From: Lachnospiraceae bacterium JLR.KK002
Lineage (GTDB): Bacteria > Bacillota > Clostridia > Lachnospirales > Lachnospiraceae
Reading direction: 5' to 3'
Assembly: GCA_036941025.1 (NCBI GenBank)
Contig: JAYMNP010000001.1
Span: 3,370,501 to 3,434,500, forward strand
DNA: 64,000 bases
Every line of letters begins with the position of its first letter. Within the stretch, counting starts at the first letter, position 1. Below the pieces are notes generated by a model, which ran no database searches, was not told where the DNA came from, and worked only from the letters and a program-made list of their open reading frames with translations. The translations under genes and the position numbers were made by a program. Of this stretch, positions 53,345-62,207 are shown in pieces.

Positions 53345-53641
53345 TTATTCTGTCTTTTCATAATGTGTCCACATGCGTATTATTTTTACGGTTCCCTGAT
53401 ATCGTAAATCATTAACTGTGACTGGCTCCTGATATACCTGATATACAAGACGATGTTGTATATTAATACGTCTGGAGTATAATCCGCTCAGATTTCCAAC
53501 CAGCTTTTCGTATCGGGGTGGTTTCTGATATGGATTTTCTCTGATCATATCCACCAGCTTCCTGGCCCTTTCTGAAAGACCGGAAAATTTTAATTTTTCG
53601 AGATCTTTCAATGCCTGCTTTTCGAAAACAATTCTATACAT
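53345..53641 (-). CDS. Txe/YoeB family toxin
   Basis: The 98-residue protein has the YoeB pattern: FEKQALKDLEKLK, NPYQKPPRYEKL and RRINIQHRLVYQV, with a C-terminal IIRMWTHYE. YoeB cuts mRNA at the ribosome. It follows its antitoxin gene directly (0 bp). The presence of the His and Arg in RRINIQHRL suggests an active toxin. It lies 220 bp outside the mobile element's right end. Confidence 0.93.
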   Translation of the reverse strand: MYRIVFEKQALKDLEKLKFSGLSERARKLVDMIRENPYQKPPRYEKLVGNLSGLYSRRINIQHRLVYQVYQEPVTVNDLRYQGTVKIIRMWTHYEKTE

Positions 53642-53890
53642 TCACCATTTTACCATATCTTCTGAAATGCAATCTTCCACAGACGTTTTCGCTCCGTTCA
53701 CAATAGATTCCACCATGCCTTCTATGGAATTCAGGTACAATGTCTCCTGTATTGCATTCCAATCGTCCTCTGATAACAGAACTGCATTTCCTTTTTTTCC
53801 AACAATTAATGCGGGTTCGCTGTAAAGGTTTACGTTCTCTACCAGATTGTAAAGATCCTTTCTTGCTGTTGTAATATTAATTGTTGACAC
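53642..53890 (-). CDS. YefM/Phd family antitoxin
   Basis: The 82-residue protein starts at GTG 53890 behind AAAAGGAG and has NITTARKDLYNLVENVN, PALIVGKKGNAVLLSEDDWNAIQETLYL, the YefM fold that binds DNA and neutralises YoeB. It is encoded just before the toxin, the standard order, and the pair represses its own promoter. The -10 region is likely near 53920-53990, but no clear promoter was fixed. Confidence 0.93.
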   Translation of the reverse strand: MSTINITTARKDLYNLVENVNLYSEPALIVGKKGNAVLLSEDDWNAIQETLYLNSIEGMVESIVNGAKTSVEDCISEDMVKW

Positions 53891-54165
53891 TATAAAATCT
53901 CCTTTTCTTATTTTTGCAATGTGATTATTTATAAAATTCCTTTGTATATTGATTATCTCTCGTTCATTTTCGTATAAGTAATGTCTTTATTTTATCATAT
54001 AAATTGTATACTTTATCTGTAATGACGAGATTTTATAAGTCATATTTATTATAGCGTACGTTTATACGTACGTCAATAGGAATTCCTACTTCCCCAGGAT
54101 AAACTTATAAACTGTTATGCACCGCAGCACCATTTCTGATGCTGCAAAAAATATAAAGAGATGAT

Positions 54166-55479
54166 CTATTTCACGGGAGATTTCCCTTTTGACTCTAATG
54201 CCGCTCTAATGCTCTCCACATCCAGCATAGACAGCATCTTTTCTATCTCGTTTTCATAATCCAGGGACAGCTCATACCGGATCCGCTTCATGCTTAGCTT
54301 ATAGCTTTCTTTTACCAGACCCAAAATCGCCAGCGCTATCTTTTTCATGATCTGCAGGTTCTTTGCGCTTGTCTTCCCCATGCTTGTATTCTTATCGTCC
54401 CCAAATGTAAAATCCAGGTGCCAGTGAAGCTTTGCCTCCACTCCCCAGTGCCCTCTTGCCGCCCGTTCAAATTCTTCTGCATCTTCCCCTATGCTGCATA
54501 TATAATATCGATATTCTTCTTCCTTCGTTCCAGCTGCCTTTTCCACCCTCTTATGGACCATTCCGAAACTCTTGAGCTTTTTCCACTTTCCCAGTTCACT
54601 GTACCAGCCTGTATCCTCCGTGATATAGTATTCCCTGACCGCGGTTCCTCCATGTTCCGGCCCCACTGTCTTTTTATAACAGCCTTCTTTCCCTTTCAAT
54701 TCTTCCAGTACGTCCTTCCCAAAATAATCCCTGACTTCTTCATAAAACAGCCCTTGGTTTCCCTTCAGCGCCAGCACATAGTCCCCTTTCCCTGACACGA
54801 TCGCAGAAACGGTATCCTTCTGGCAGTTCATGGCATCTGCCGTTACGATCGTATCCCGCAGGTCCATCAGTCCCAGCAGCTCCTGCGCCGCCGGTATCTC
54901 ATTTGTCTTTTCTTCTATAAATTTCTGTGACAGGCATATTCCACAGTCATTTGAATACACATTCAGAGTCTGCAATGCCTTTACTTCCCCCTGCACCCCG
55001 GACTTCCTTTTAGATCCCCTGCTTTCTTTTCCATCTACAGATACGATGGCTTTCTCATGGATACCGTCGTTTTTTCCAGACAGTAGCACAATCCCCTCTA
55101 TTGTATGGAGCAACAGCTCTACCGCAGTCTGGTAAAAGTGTTCCGTATTAACATTTCCCATCACGATACGGTAAGTATCATCTGTTGGAATACCAAATGG
55201 AAGTTCCAGATATTTACGCAGCCATTTCTCTTTCCTTTTTGCGAAGCTTTCTATCTCTCCCCATTCATCCGCATTTCCAAGGACTGCAAAAAAGACGATC
55301 ATGATAATGTCGCCCAGAAGATGTCTGGTATAGGAAGGATGCCTGTAATCCGGCACAGCATCCGCACATTTTTTGATATTCTGTATTAGGGAATCATTCA
55401 ACTGTATTGTATCAGGTGAAACTCCGTTTTCTTCAAAAGTACTGTGTAGCGCCTCCAGACGGGTTGATTTCTTAGCCAT
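54166..55479 (-). CDS. ISAs1 family transposase
   Basis: The 437-residue protein (start ATG 55479; AAAGGAAC site) has the N-terminal DDE_Tnp_1-associated domain (DYRHPSYTRHLLGDIIMIVFFAVLGNADEWGEIE), SVDGKESRG (first Asp), TADAMNCQKD (second Asp) and the late FTFGDDKNTS. This is the ISAs1 pattern. The frame is complete. The upstream side has a 23-bp stem at 55529, and the downstream side toward 54166 holds no obvious repeat, so the element ends are not fixed. Confidence 0.94.
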   Translation of the reverse strand: MAKKSTRLEALHSTFEENGVSPDTIQLNDSLIQNIKKCADAVPDYRHPSYTRHLLGDIIMIVFFAVLGNADEWGEIESFAKRKEKWLRKYLELPFGIPTDDTYRIVMGNVNTEHFYQTAVELLLHTIEGIVLLSGKNDGIHEKAIVSVDGKESRGSKRKSGVQGEVKALQTLNVYSNDCGICLSQKFIEEKTNEIPAAQELLGLMDLRDTIVTADAMNCQKDTVSAIVSGKGDYVLALKGNQGLFYEEVRDYFGKDVLEELKGKEGCYKKTVGPEHGGTAVREYYITEDTGWYSELGKWKKLKSFGMVHKRVEKAAGTKEEEYRYYICSIGEDAEEFERAARGHWGVEAKLHWHLDFTFGDDKNTSMGKTSAKNLQIMKKIALAILGLVKESYKLSMKRIRYELSLDYENEIEKMLSMLDVESIRAALESKGKSPVK

Positions 55480-55528
55480 ACCTGTTTTGTTCCTTTCTGA
55501 TATAAGCATTCTAAAATAAATATAGCAG

Positions 55529-55578
55529 ACAAACCATCAAAAAAGAATAGGCTTCCCTATTCTTTTTTGATGGTTTGT
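55529..55578. terminator. Perfect 23-bp stem between ISAs1 and marR
   Basis: The two arms (55529-55551 and 55556-55578) are exact complements around a CTTC loop and contain TTTTTT tracts on both strands. This would end marR transcription and protect it from the ISAs1 side, or be an end of the insertion. Confidence 0.8.
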
Positions 55579-55609
55579 AATACTTTTGTAATTTTAAAAG
55601 TTTATCCTG

Positions 55610-56050
55610 CTACTTCCCATATCCCCGGAAAAACCCGCTCAGGTTCTGCAGCGCCTGCACCAGAACTTCTATCTGTTCCTTTTCCATCCCTTTCAATGTT
55701 GCCTGTACCATCTCCTCATGGAATTTTTTATGATGGTCAAATGCTTTTTCACCTTTCCCGGAAAGTGAAATTAAAACAACCCGGCGGTCTTCCTCGCTGC
55801 GCACCCGATTGACATAACCTTTTTTTACCAGATTATTAATGGCAATGGTCAGGGTGCCCACTGTCACCGACAGAGCTTTGGCCACCGTGGACATACTTTT
55901 TGCCTCACCTTTTCCAATAGCCTCTATCACATGCATGTCATTGTTGGAGATATCCCTGTATTCCTCCGTGATAATAGCTTTTTCTTCTATATCCATGATT
56001 TCATTGAAAAGTTTTACCAGAACTTCATTGATTGTATTATAATTATCCAC
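55610..56050 (-). CDS. MarR family regulator
   Basis: The 146-residue protein has a winged HTH: SNNDMHVIEAIG, MSTVAKALSVTVGTLTIAINNLVKKGYVNRVRSEEDRRVVLISL. The RSEEDRR wing is typical. The sequence is close in type to FabT-like regulators of fatty acid synthesis in Gram-positives, but no fab genes are here, so the target is not known. Its leader carries three tandem 53-bp repeats (56088-56268). It is read from an extended -10 promoter. Confidence 0.9.
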   Translation of the reverse strand: MDNYNTINEVLVKLFNEIMDIEEKAIITEEYRDISNNDMHVIEAIGKGEAKSMSTVAKALSVTVGTLTIAINNLVKKGYVNRVRSEEDRRVVLISLSGKGEKAFDHHKKFHEEMVQATLKGMEKEQIEVLVQALQNLSGFFRGYGK

Positions 56051-56087
56051 AGGATACCTCCTTTGAAATGATTTATTCCGTATAAAC

Positions 56088-56268
56088 GGGTTCCTCCTCA
56101 GTTCATATTTTCCGCACTCAGGTCTCCTCCCATCTTCGATGGGTCCCTCCTCAGTTCATATTTTCCGCACTCAGGTCTCCTCCCATCTTCGATGGGTCCC
56201 TCCTCAGTGCATATTTTCCGCACTCAGGTCTCCTCCCATCTTCGATGGGTCCCTCCTCAGTGCATATT
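56088..56268. repeat. Tandem 53-bp repeats in marR leader
   Basis: Three full units (56088, 56141, 56194) and a 22-bp partial (56247) have almost identical sequences. In RNA each unit has a CCCATC-GAA-GATGGG hairpin and Shine-Dalgarno-like GGAGGAG and GAGGAGGG. They lie between the marR promoter and start codon, so they are in the transcript. Not CRISPR: there are no unique spacers. Confidence 0.92.
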
Positions 56269-56274
56269 ATACCA
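56266..56274 (-). promoter_or_regulatory. Extended -10 promoter of marR
   Basis: On the minus strand TGGTATAAT gives a perfect -10 with the TGn extension. The -35 region shows no good match, as is common for such promoters. The start is near the outermost repeat. Confidence 0.6.
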
Positions 56275-56326
56275 TATTTTTTAATTATAATAACAGATGA
56301 ATTGTAATAATTGAGAACAATATCGT

Positions 56327-56347
56327 AACAGTTCCGCTCATAGCCTG
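56327..56347. repeat. Third copy of AACAGTTC-type dispersed repeat
   Basis: AACAGTTCCGCTCATAGCCTG is shared in part with 20358 and 22318. It lies in the space between marR and spmA and may be a truncated copy of the hairpin element. Confidence 0.5.
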
Positions 56348-56444
56348 CATACTCCGGCCTTTTCATATATTTTCCCAGGACCAGCACATTTTTCTTCTCT
56401 GTGCATAAGATATAAACAACTGTATTTTCTGGAGAACTGATACC

Positions 56445-57107
56445 ATGCTGAATTATTTATGGGGTTTTATGATTATCATCGGCATTCTCTATGCCGCATT
56501 TACCGGAAACCTCCCTGAGGTCACCAACGCTGCGCTGGATTCTTCCAAAGAAGCTGTGGCACTTTGTATCACCATGCTGGGTGTTATGTCCCTGTGGGTG
56601 GGACTTATGCGAATTGCGGAAAGCTGCAGTATTATTTCAGGCGCCACCCGGATGCTGAACCCGCTGCTTCGCTTTATGTTTCCCAAAATTCCAAAAGGAC
56701 ATAAAGCAAATGAGTACATATCTACAAATATAATTGCCAATGTCTTCGGCCTGGGCTGGGCTGCCACTCCCGCCGGACTGAAAGCCATGGAAGAAATGAG
56801 CGAACTGAATCATCACAGTAAAGTTGCCAGCAAAGACATGTGCACTTTTCTGATTCTGAATGTTTCTTCTTTCCAGCTTATTCCGGTCAACATGATTGCC
56901 TACCGCAGCCAGTACGGCTCTACTAATCCTGCGGCTATCCTGGGGCCCGCCATAATCGCCACCTGCTTTTCCACGCTGGCCGGAATTATATTTGCAAAAG
57001 TCATGTATCTGCTGCCGGAAAAACAGCCTTCCGCATACGGCGGCAGTCTGCCTCACCGGGAACAGGAAATTTCCCGCAAAAAGAAAAAAGGAGGAATCTT
57101 CCATTGA
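56445..57107 (+). CDS. spmA: Spore maturation protein A
   Basis: The 220-residue membrane protein has the nucleoside-recognition (Gate) domain fold: GVMSLWVGLMRIAE, ANVFGLGWAATPAGLKAM and SSFQLIPVNMIAYRS. SpmA and SpmB together help dehydrate the spore core in Bacillus. The gene overlaps spmB by 4 bp (TTGA). The C-terminal end is basic (EQEISRKKKKGG). Its presence supports a spore-forming host. Confidence 0.94.
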   Translation: MLNYLWGFMIIIGILYAAFTGNLPEVTNAALDSSKEAVALCITMLGVMSLWVGLMRIAESCSIISGATRMLNPLLRFMFPKIPKGHKANEYISTNIIANVFGLGWAATPAGLKAMEEMSELNHHSKVASKDMCTFLILNVSSFQLIPVNMIAYRSQYGSTNPAAILGPAIIATCFSTLAGIIFAKVMYLLPEKQPSAYGGSLPHREQEISRKKKKGGIFH

Positions 57108-57628
57108 AAATTCTCCTTTTTTTATCAGACGCCATGATTCCTCTTCTGATTTTTCTGATTGTAGGATACGGCATTTTAAATCATCACCATGTATATGACG
57201 ACTTTATCAAAGGTGCCAAAGACGGATTCCAGACAGTCATCGGCATTATGCCCACTCTGATTGGCCTGATGGTGGGCGTTGGAATCCTGCGGGCGTCAGG
57301 ATTTCTGGATTTGCTGTCAACAGGCCTTGGAATCTTCACGGAACCTCTGCATTTTCCTGCCGCCCTGGTACCCGTATCCGTAGTAAAAATGTTTTCTTCC
57401 TCTGCCGCAACCGGACTGGTCATTGACATTTTTAAGGAATACGGGCCGGATTCTTATTATGGAACCATAACATCTATTATGATGAGCTGCACCGAAACCA
57501 TTTTTTATACCATGAGCGTCTATTTTATGACGGCCAAAGTGCAGAAAACACGCTATACACTGGCAGGAGCATTGTTTGCCACCCTAGTGGGCACCATTGC
57601 AAGCGTGATTCTGGCACAGATTATGTAA
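57104..57628 (+). CDS. spmB: Spore maturation protein B
   Basis: The 174-residue membrane protein has the Gate domain: IPLLIFLIVGYGI, DDFIKGAKDGFQTVIGIMPTLIGLMVGVGILRASG and PVSVVKMFSSSAATG. It starts at TTG 57104 with AAGGAGGAATC in front, overlapping the spmA stop. Together with SpmA it probably forms one complex in the spore membrane. The pair is convergent with the alanine symporter gene. Confidence 0.94.
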   Translation: MKILLFLSDAMIPLLIFLIVGYGILNHHHVYDDFIKGAKDGFQTVIGIMPTLIGLMVGVGILRASGFLDLLSTGLGIFTEPLHFPAALVPVSVVKMFSSSAATGLVIDIFKEYGPDSYYGTITSIMMSCTETIFYTMSVYFMTAKVQKTRYTLAGALFATLVGTIASVILAQIM

Positions 57629-57666
57629 CGGATAATCCGGTACTGTCAGGTATAAACATAAAAGTA

Positions 57667-59073
57667 TTATCCCAATTTATCCACTTTTTTCAGATACTGC
57701 CTGGTCTCTGCCGCAACCACACCGTTCAGAGCAATAATGGCAATCAGATTCGGAATTGCCATCAGTCCGTTAAAAATATCTGCAATGGTCCATACTGCGG
57801 AAACGGTCATAAACGGTCCGATGAACACACAGAGTATGTAAACCCAGCGATATGTTTTCACTGCCTGCCGGCTTCCGCCGGTCAGGTATTCCAGACATTT
57901 TTCGCTGTAATAATTCCATCCCAGAATGGTGGTAAATGCGAAGCATACCAGGCAGATCATCAGAATAAAAGAGGAAACCGCCGGTGCGAAAGGCAATCCT
58001 GTCTGAAATGCTTTTGTGGTTACGTCCACTCCGTCCAGGCCGATATTCCATGTATCGGTAATCACAATGATCAGCCCCGTCATGGTACAGATAATCACAG
58101 TATCAATAACGGTGCCCAGCATGGAAACAAGGCCCTGAGACGCCGGCTCTTCTGTCTGCACTGCGGCAGCGGCAATGGGAGCGCTTCCCAGCCCGGCTTC
58201 ATTGGAAAAGATTCCTCTGGCAACACCTTTCTGCATGGCTGTCATCATGGCGCCGAGAGCGCCGCCTGCAGCGGCTTTTATTCCAAATGCACTCTGTACG
58301 ATTGTTACAAAAGCTGCCGGAATTTCACTGGCATGGAATATAAGAATCAGCAAAGCCGCTGTGATATAGGTAGCCGCCATCAGCGGCACCAGCACCTGCG
58401 CCACACCGGAAATCCGCTGCAGCCCTCCGATTACCACCAGAGCCACGCATACGGTCAGAATCACTCCTGCTATCACAACTGTCCAGGAATATTCTCTTCC
58501 AAAAAGTTCCACCGTCCACTGGTTTTTTGGGTCAAAAAAGCTGTTTACCGCTCCGGTAATCCCATTAATCTGGGTAAAAGTTCCAATTCCCAGAAGCCCC
58601 GCACCCACGCCAAAGAAAGCAAACAACTTACCCAGCCATTTCCAGTTCTTCCCCATGCCGCGCTCAATATAGTAAAAAGGCCCGCCTACCACATGTCCGT
58701 CTTCTGCTGTTACCCTGTATTTAATGGCCAGCATACATTCCGCATATTTCGTGACAGTGCCCAGAACAGCCGCCACCACCATCCAGAACAATGCCCCCGG
58801 TCCGCCTGCTACCAGCGCTGTGGCAACTCCCACAATATTTCCCGTTCCTATGGTGGCTGACAGAGCTGTACACAGTGCTCCGAATCCGGACACTTCTCCT
58901 TCCTGCCCCGACGATTCATTAAAAATCAGGTTACGTATTGCCAGAGGCAGGCGGCGAATCTGAAGGCCCCTCAAACGCACGGTCAGAAAAATTCCCACTG
59001 CCAGAATCAATACAATCAGAGGAATTCCCCACACCAAATCATCAATTGTCTTTAACATTGTCTCTACTGACAT
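57667..59073 (-). CDS. Alanine/glycine:cation symporter (AGCS family)
   Basis: The 468-residue protein has about 11 membrane helices with the AGCS signatures: GALCTALSATIGTGNIVGVATAL, GGPGALFWM and FSNEAGLGSAPIAAAAV. The family takes up alanine or glycine with Na+ or H+. In spore-formers it can take part in amino acid supply during growth; no link to the spm pair is shown. It is followed 12 bp before by the unknown Glu-rich gene on the same strand. Confidence 0.94.
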   Translation of the reverse strand: MSVETMLKTIDDLVWGIPLIVLILAVGIFLTVRLRGLQIRRLPLAIRNLIFNESSGQEGEVSGFGALCTALSATIGTGNIVGVATALVAGGPGALFWMVVAAVLGTVTKYAECMLAIKYRVTAEDGHVVGGPFYYIERGMGKNWKWLGKLFAFFGVGAGLLGIGTFTQINGITGAVNSFFDPKNQWTVELFGREYSWTVVIAGVILTVCVALVVIGGLQRISGVAQVLVPLMAATYITAALLILIFHASEIPAAFVTIVQSAFGIKAAAGGALGAMMTAMQKGVARGIFSNEAGLGSAPIAAAAVQTEEPASQGLVSMLGTVIDTVIICTMTGLIIVITDTWNIGLDGVDVTTKAFQTGLPFAPAVSSFILMICLVCFAFTTILGWNYYSEKCLEYLTGGSRQAVKTYRWVYILCVFIGPFMTVSAVWTIADIFNGLMAIPNLIAIIALNGVVAAETRQYLKKVDKLG

Positions 59074-59085
59074 AAATCCTCCCTT

Positions 59086-60093
59086 TTAATCCAGATATCT
59101 GCCAAACTGTGGTATCCAGTCTCCAATAAAAATCTCATCTCTAAGTGCCATTTCCAGAATAGGCGTAAAAAATTTCACCAGAAGCTGTATTACCTGGCTC
59201 CAGGAAGGACCGTATATTCCTTCCCGGCTGTTCTGGATTTCCCACCGTTTCTTCATATACCCATAATCTTCATATTCATTGATAATATCCAGACGGGTTT
59301 TCAGCAATGGTATGGGACATTCCATGAGAAGCTGTCCAAAACTCTGAGAGACTTTCTTTCCTATAATAACTTCTTTTAAAAGGATATCATAAATTTCCCT
59401 GTACCAGGATAAATTGCCGATTAACTCCAGATTGTCCATAATTTCATAAAAACTTCTGGATATATACTCCTCCGGAGTCAGCATAAAATAAGTAATTTCC
59501 TGTTCTTCTCTCTCCCTTCCCCGGAACACCTTTTCCTGAAACTCTCTGACCTCTCCCTTATAGGGAATAATTTCAATTTCAAAAGGAATATGATAGGGCC
59601 TTTCCGTAATTTTCAGGTGTATGCGGGGATTCTTTTCCCCTTCCTCCCATCGTTCTTCCCGCCTGCTGCAAAGAACCACACAGAGTCCATCCGGTTCTTC
59701 TTTTATCTCTGAAACATCTTCCTCTGATTCTTTTGGTTCTTCCGGTTCCCTTTCAGTTTCCGGTATATATTCCTCCGGTTCTTCCGGTTCCCTTTCAGTT
59801 TCCGATATACCCTCCTCTGACTCTTTCCGTGTTTCTTCAAATTCCGGAGTAAACAGGCTCTCCAGAATTTCCACAATATCAGCAACTTCTTCTTCGGGAG
59901 AAAAAAATTCCAGATGATTCACCAGAATTTTCTGATACCATTCTTCATTCAGACAACTGTCGTTTCTGAGAAGCAATTTCTCTCCGAGTAAAGCACTTCC
60001 AATCTTCCGTATTATTATTTCCGTTCCGCGTCCTGCAGCCAGATTCATCTCCGGTACCTGATAAATTCTGCTTCCTTTGTCCATTTTTTCCAT
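59086..60093 (-). CDS. Unknown Glu-rich protein with tandem ETEREPEEP repeats
   Basis: The 335-residue protein has no recognised family. An N-terminal region (1-85) is followed by an acidic, low-complexity part with copies of ETEREPEEPEE (about 90-140), a folded-looking central part and a C-terminal region rich in aromatics (SREGIYGPSWSQVIQLLVKFFTPILEMALRDE). There is no signal peptide or membrane helix. The gene lies 12 bp upstream of the symporter on the same strand, so the two may share a transcript. Function unknown. Confidence 0.7.
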   Translation of the reverse strand: MEKMDKGSRIYQVPEMNLAAGRGTEIIIRKIGSALLGEKLLLRNDSCLNEEWYQKILVNHLEFFSPEEEVADIVEILESLFTPEFEETRKESEEGISETEREPEEPEEYIPETEREPEEPKESEEDVSEIKEEPDGLCVVLCSRREERWEEGEKNPRIHLKITERPYHIPFEIEIIPYKGEVREFQEKVFRGREREEQEITYFMLTPEEYISRSFYEIMDNLELIGNLSWYREIYDILLKEVIIGKKVSQSFGQLLMECPIPLLKTRLDIINEYEDYGYMKKRWEIQNSREGIYGPSWSQVIQLLVKFFTPILEMALRDEIFIGDWIPQFGRYLD

Positions 60094-60169
60094 CCTGTTT
60101 CTGTTCTTATCCGATGATAAACGTATGTTTTTATTATATTCTTATCCAGTTTCTCTGTCAATTATGAAT

Positions 60170-60201
60170 AAAAAAGAATCTCCGCTGAGAGATTCTTTTT
60201 T
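60170..60201. terminator. Bidirectional terminator
   Basis: AAAAAAGAATCTC (60170-60182) pairs with GAGATTCTTTTTT (60189-60201); both strands have T-runs. On the minus strand it ends the LRR gene, whose stop is 10 bp away. Confidence 0.9.
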
Positions 60202-60211
60202 ATAATATTCC

Positions 60212-61819
60212 TTAGTTCTGAATACTGCCGCTTTTCTTCTTATTACTCCAGGCTCCATACAGCTTCTGGCTCTTACCGTTTACTTTAATATTTTTATATG
60301 AACGTATCCTTACGTAATATTTCCTGCCCTCTTTCAGTTTTGAAAATGTTTTGGAAGTGGTATTTTTATTTTTTACGATTGTGGTTTTTGTAACCTTTTT
60401 GTCTTTAAATTTACTGTCCGTGCTGTACTGTATTTCATAACCTGCAGCTCTTTTATCCTTCTTCCAGGTGACTTTTAATTTCTTTCCCTTCACCGTATTC
60501 AGAGATTTTATGACAGCTTTTTCAGGTTTCACTTTAACTGCGATTTTCACAGTTTTTTCTCTGTACTTATCGGTTTCCTCCGCCTTTACGGTAATAGTGG
60601 CAATACCGGTGCCTTTGATGGTGACTTTTCCTTTCTTATCCACAGCCGCCACTTTTTTATCCGAACTTCCATAAGTAAGAAATCCATCTCCCTTTTTCAC
60701 TCTGACATTCAGGTTAAAGGACTTATCTCCGTAAATTTTATTGTAACTTTTCCGATAATCCAGCGTCTGGCTTTCCTTCTCCTTATCATAAATAGTAAAG
60801 GTTTTCTCCACTGTTCCGGTGTATTTCCCTGTTCCGGTAATTACCACCGTGGCAGTTCCGGGATTAATGTTATTACGGTATTCCAGCGTATAATCTGTTT
60901 TTTCCTTTAATGTATAACTTCCGTCCTTTATAGTTACTTCAGGAGTTTTTTCCTTCCCGTCCCAGACATAAGAATCAGGATGTACGGTAATTTCACAGGA
61001 AGAAATATTTCTGACATTTCCAAAGGGAATGTTGTTTTCTTTCGCCCAGGTCTCTATATAGGAACCTTTCTTTCCGTAAATAGTCAGTTTACCGCATTTC
61101 TTAAAAACATCCTTTCCCATTTCCTTTACCGTTTCCGGAATAAATACAGACGTAAGATTCGTACACATCTGGAATGCAGTGTTTCCGATGGTTTTGACTC
61201 CTTTCGGAATGGTAATACTTTTCAGACTGGTACAGGAACCAAAGGCTTTGCTTCCAATCACTGTCAGTGTACCCGGAAGTTCCACATCTTCCAGTGCGCT
61301 GCATCCGTTAAATACGGCTGATCCTAACTCTGTGGTTCCTTCTGCAATGGTAACACGTTTCAATGATTTGCAGGCCATAAACGCAGAGAAACTTAATTTT
61401 TTCACGCTTCCCGGAATGGAAATGCTGCTGACCCCGGAAGCATAAAAAGCTAATTCTCCGATACTTTCCAGTCCTGTGTTCAGTCTGACGCTGCCAAGTG
61501 TGTTGCAGCCGTAAAAAGCCGACGTTCCGATACTTTTCACCGTACCCGGAATTACCACGCTTTTCAGAAAATCGCACTCGGAAAATGCCAGCTCGCCGAT
61601 AGCAGTTACCGTACCCGGAATCTCTACATGTTCCGCCTTCCCGGTGTATTTTTTTAATACCCCGTTTTCTATTTCAAATCCATTTACATCGGCCGCCCTT
61701 GTCTGACTTTCCTGTCTCATGGGTTCCTGTTCTTCAGCAGATATCACAGGCGCCGGAATCAGTAACACGGTGCTCATAACCAAAGCTGTCATACGTTTCC
61801 GGAATTTTTTGTTTCTCAT
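60212..61819 (-). CDS. BspA-like leucine-rich-repeat surface protein
   Basis: The 535-residue protein has a signal peptide (1-28), then six or more LRR_5 (BspA-type) repeats of about 23 residues with VxIPGTVxxIGxxAFxxC-like cores (50-270), an Ig-like or FIVAR-like region (290-400) and a C-terminal fibronectin type III domain (about 430-530). There is no LPxTG or C-terminal helix, so it is secreted and may be held by wall interactions. Such proteins bind host or bacterial surfaces in other organisms. An AGGAGGAAGCACA site lies before ATG 61819. Confidence 0.9.
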   Translation of the reverse strand: MRNKKFRKRMTALVMSTVLLIPAPVISAEEQEPMRQESQTRAADVNGFEIENGVLKKYTGKAEHVEIPGTVTAIGELAFSECDFLKSVVIPGTVKSIGTSAFYGCNTLGSVRLNTGLESIGELAFYASGVSSISIPGSVKKLSFSAFMACKSLKRVTIAEGTTELGSAVFNGCSALEDVELPGTLTVIGSKAFGSCTSLKSITIPKGVKTIGNTAFQMCTNLTSVFIPETVKEMGKDVFKKCGKLTIYGKKGSYIETWAKENNIPFGNVRNISSCEITVHPDSYVWDGKEKTPEVTIKDGSYTLKEKTDYTLEYRNNINPGTATVVITGTGKYTGTVEKTFTIYDKEKESQTLDYRKSYNKIYGDKSFNLNVRVKKGDGFLTYGSSDKKVAAVDKKGKVTIKGTGIATITVKAEETDKYREKTVKIAVKVKPEKAVIKSLNTVKGKKLKVTWKKDKRAAGYEIQYSTDSKFKDKKVTKTTIVKNKNTTSKTFSKLKEGRKYYVRIRSYKNIKVNGKSQKLYGAWSNKKKSGSIQN

Positions 61820-61859
61820 TGTGCTTCCTCCTAGTATAATAATGGTGTAGTCAAGAATG

Positions 61860-62207
61860 ACTACTGGTTAATAGTTACAAAGTCCAATCTAATAAATCTA
61901 TATAGATATAACGGAAGGAGGAGTTCCCCCTCCATCAGAAGTTATAAAGTAACATTATTTACCATGTCTGAGGTTTCCTTAATGCACCAGACAAAAGATA
62001 GAGGTATAATCACTGGAGGCAGGATCATTGACGACACCTCCTTGGGAACCGGCCTTCCGGCTGGTGAAACCTCTTAGAAAGTCTGTCAGTCCATTCGGTG
62101 GTGATTTATGTTTTGGCTGGTTGGGAAGCCCCAGGCTATACCTGTATAAACCGCTAGGTTGTGTATCCGCCCTCTGGAAATGGATGCCTGCCAGAAAGGA
62201 TAAAACC
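61860..62207 (+). ncRNA. Candidate bridge RNA region of IS110 copy 2
   Basis: The 350 bp upstream of the transposase have GC-rich stems, such as GGAGGAGTTCCCCCTCC and GAACCGGCCTTCCGGCTGG, and no good frame. This is the location of the bridge RNA in IS110-group elements. A frame extending the transposase upstream from 62208 is open but looks non-coding. Confidence 0.45.

Noticed and set aside
56088..56268. CRISPR array
   Set aside because: The units are tandem copies without unique spacers, and no cas gene is in the window.
56151..56387. A 78-codon frame through the tandem repeats
   Set aside because: It is made of repeat translation and overlaps the marR promoter and leader.
62028..62207. 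Upstream in-frame extension of the second IS110 transposase
   Set aside because: The ATG at 62208 has the ribosome site and aligns with the family start; the extension covers the non-coding end.
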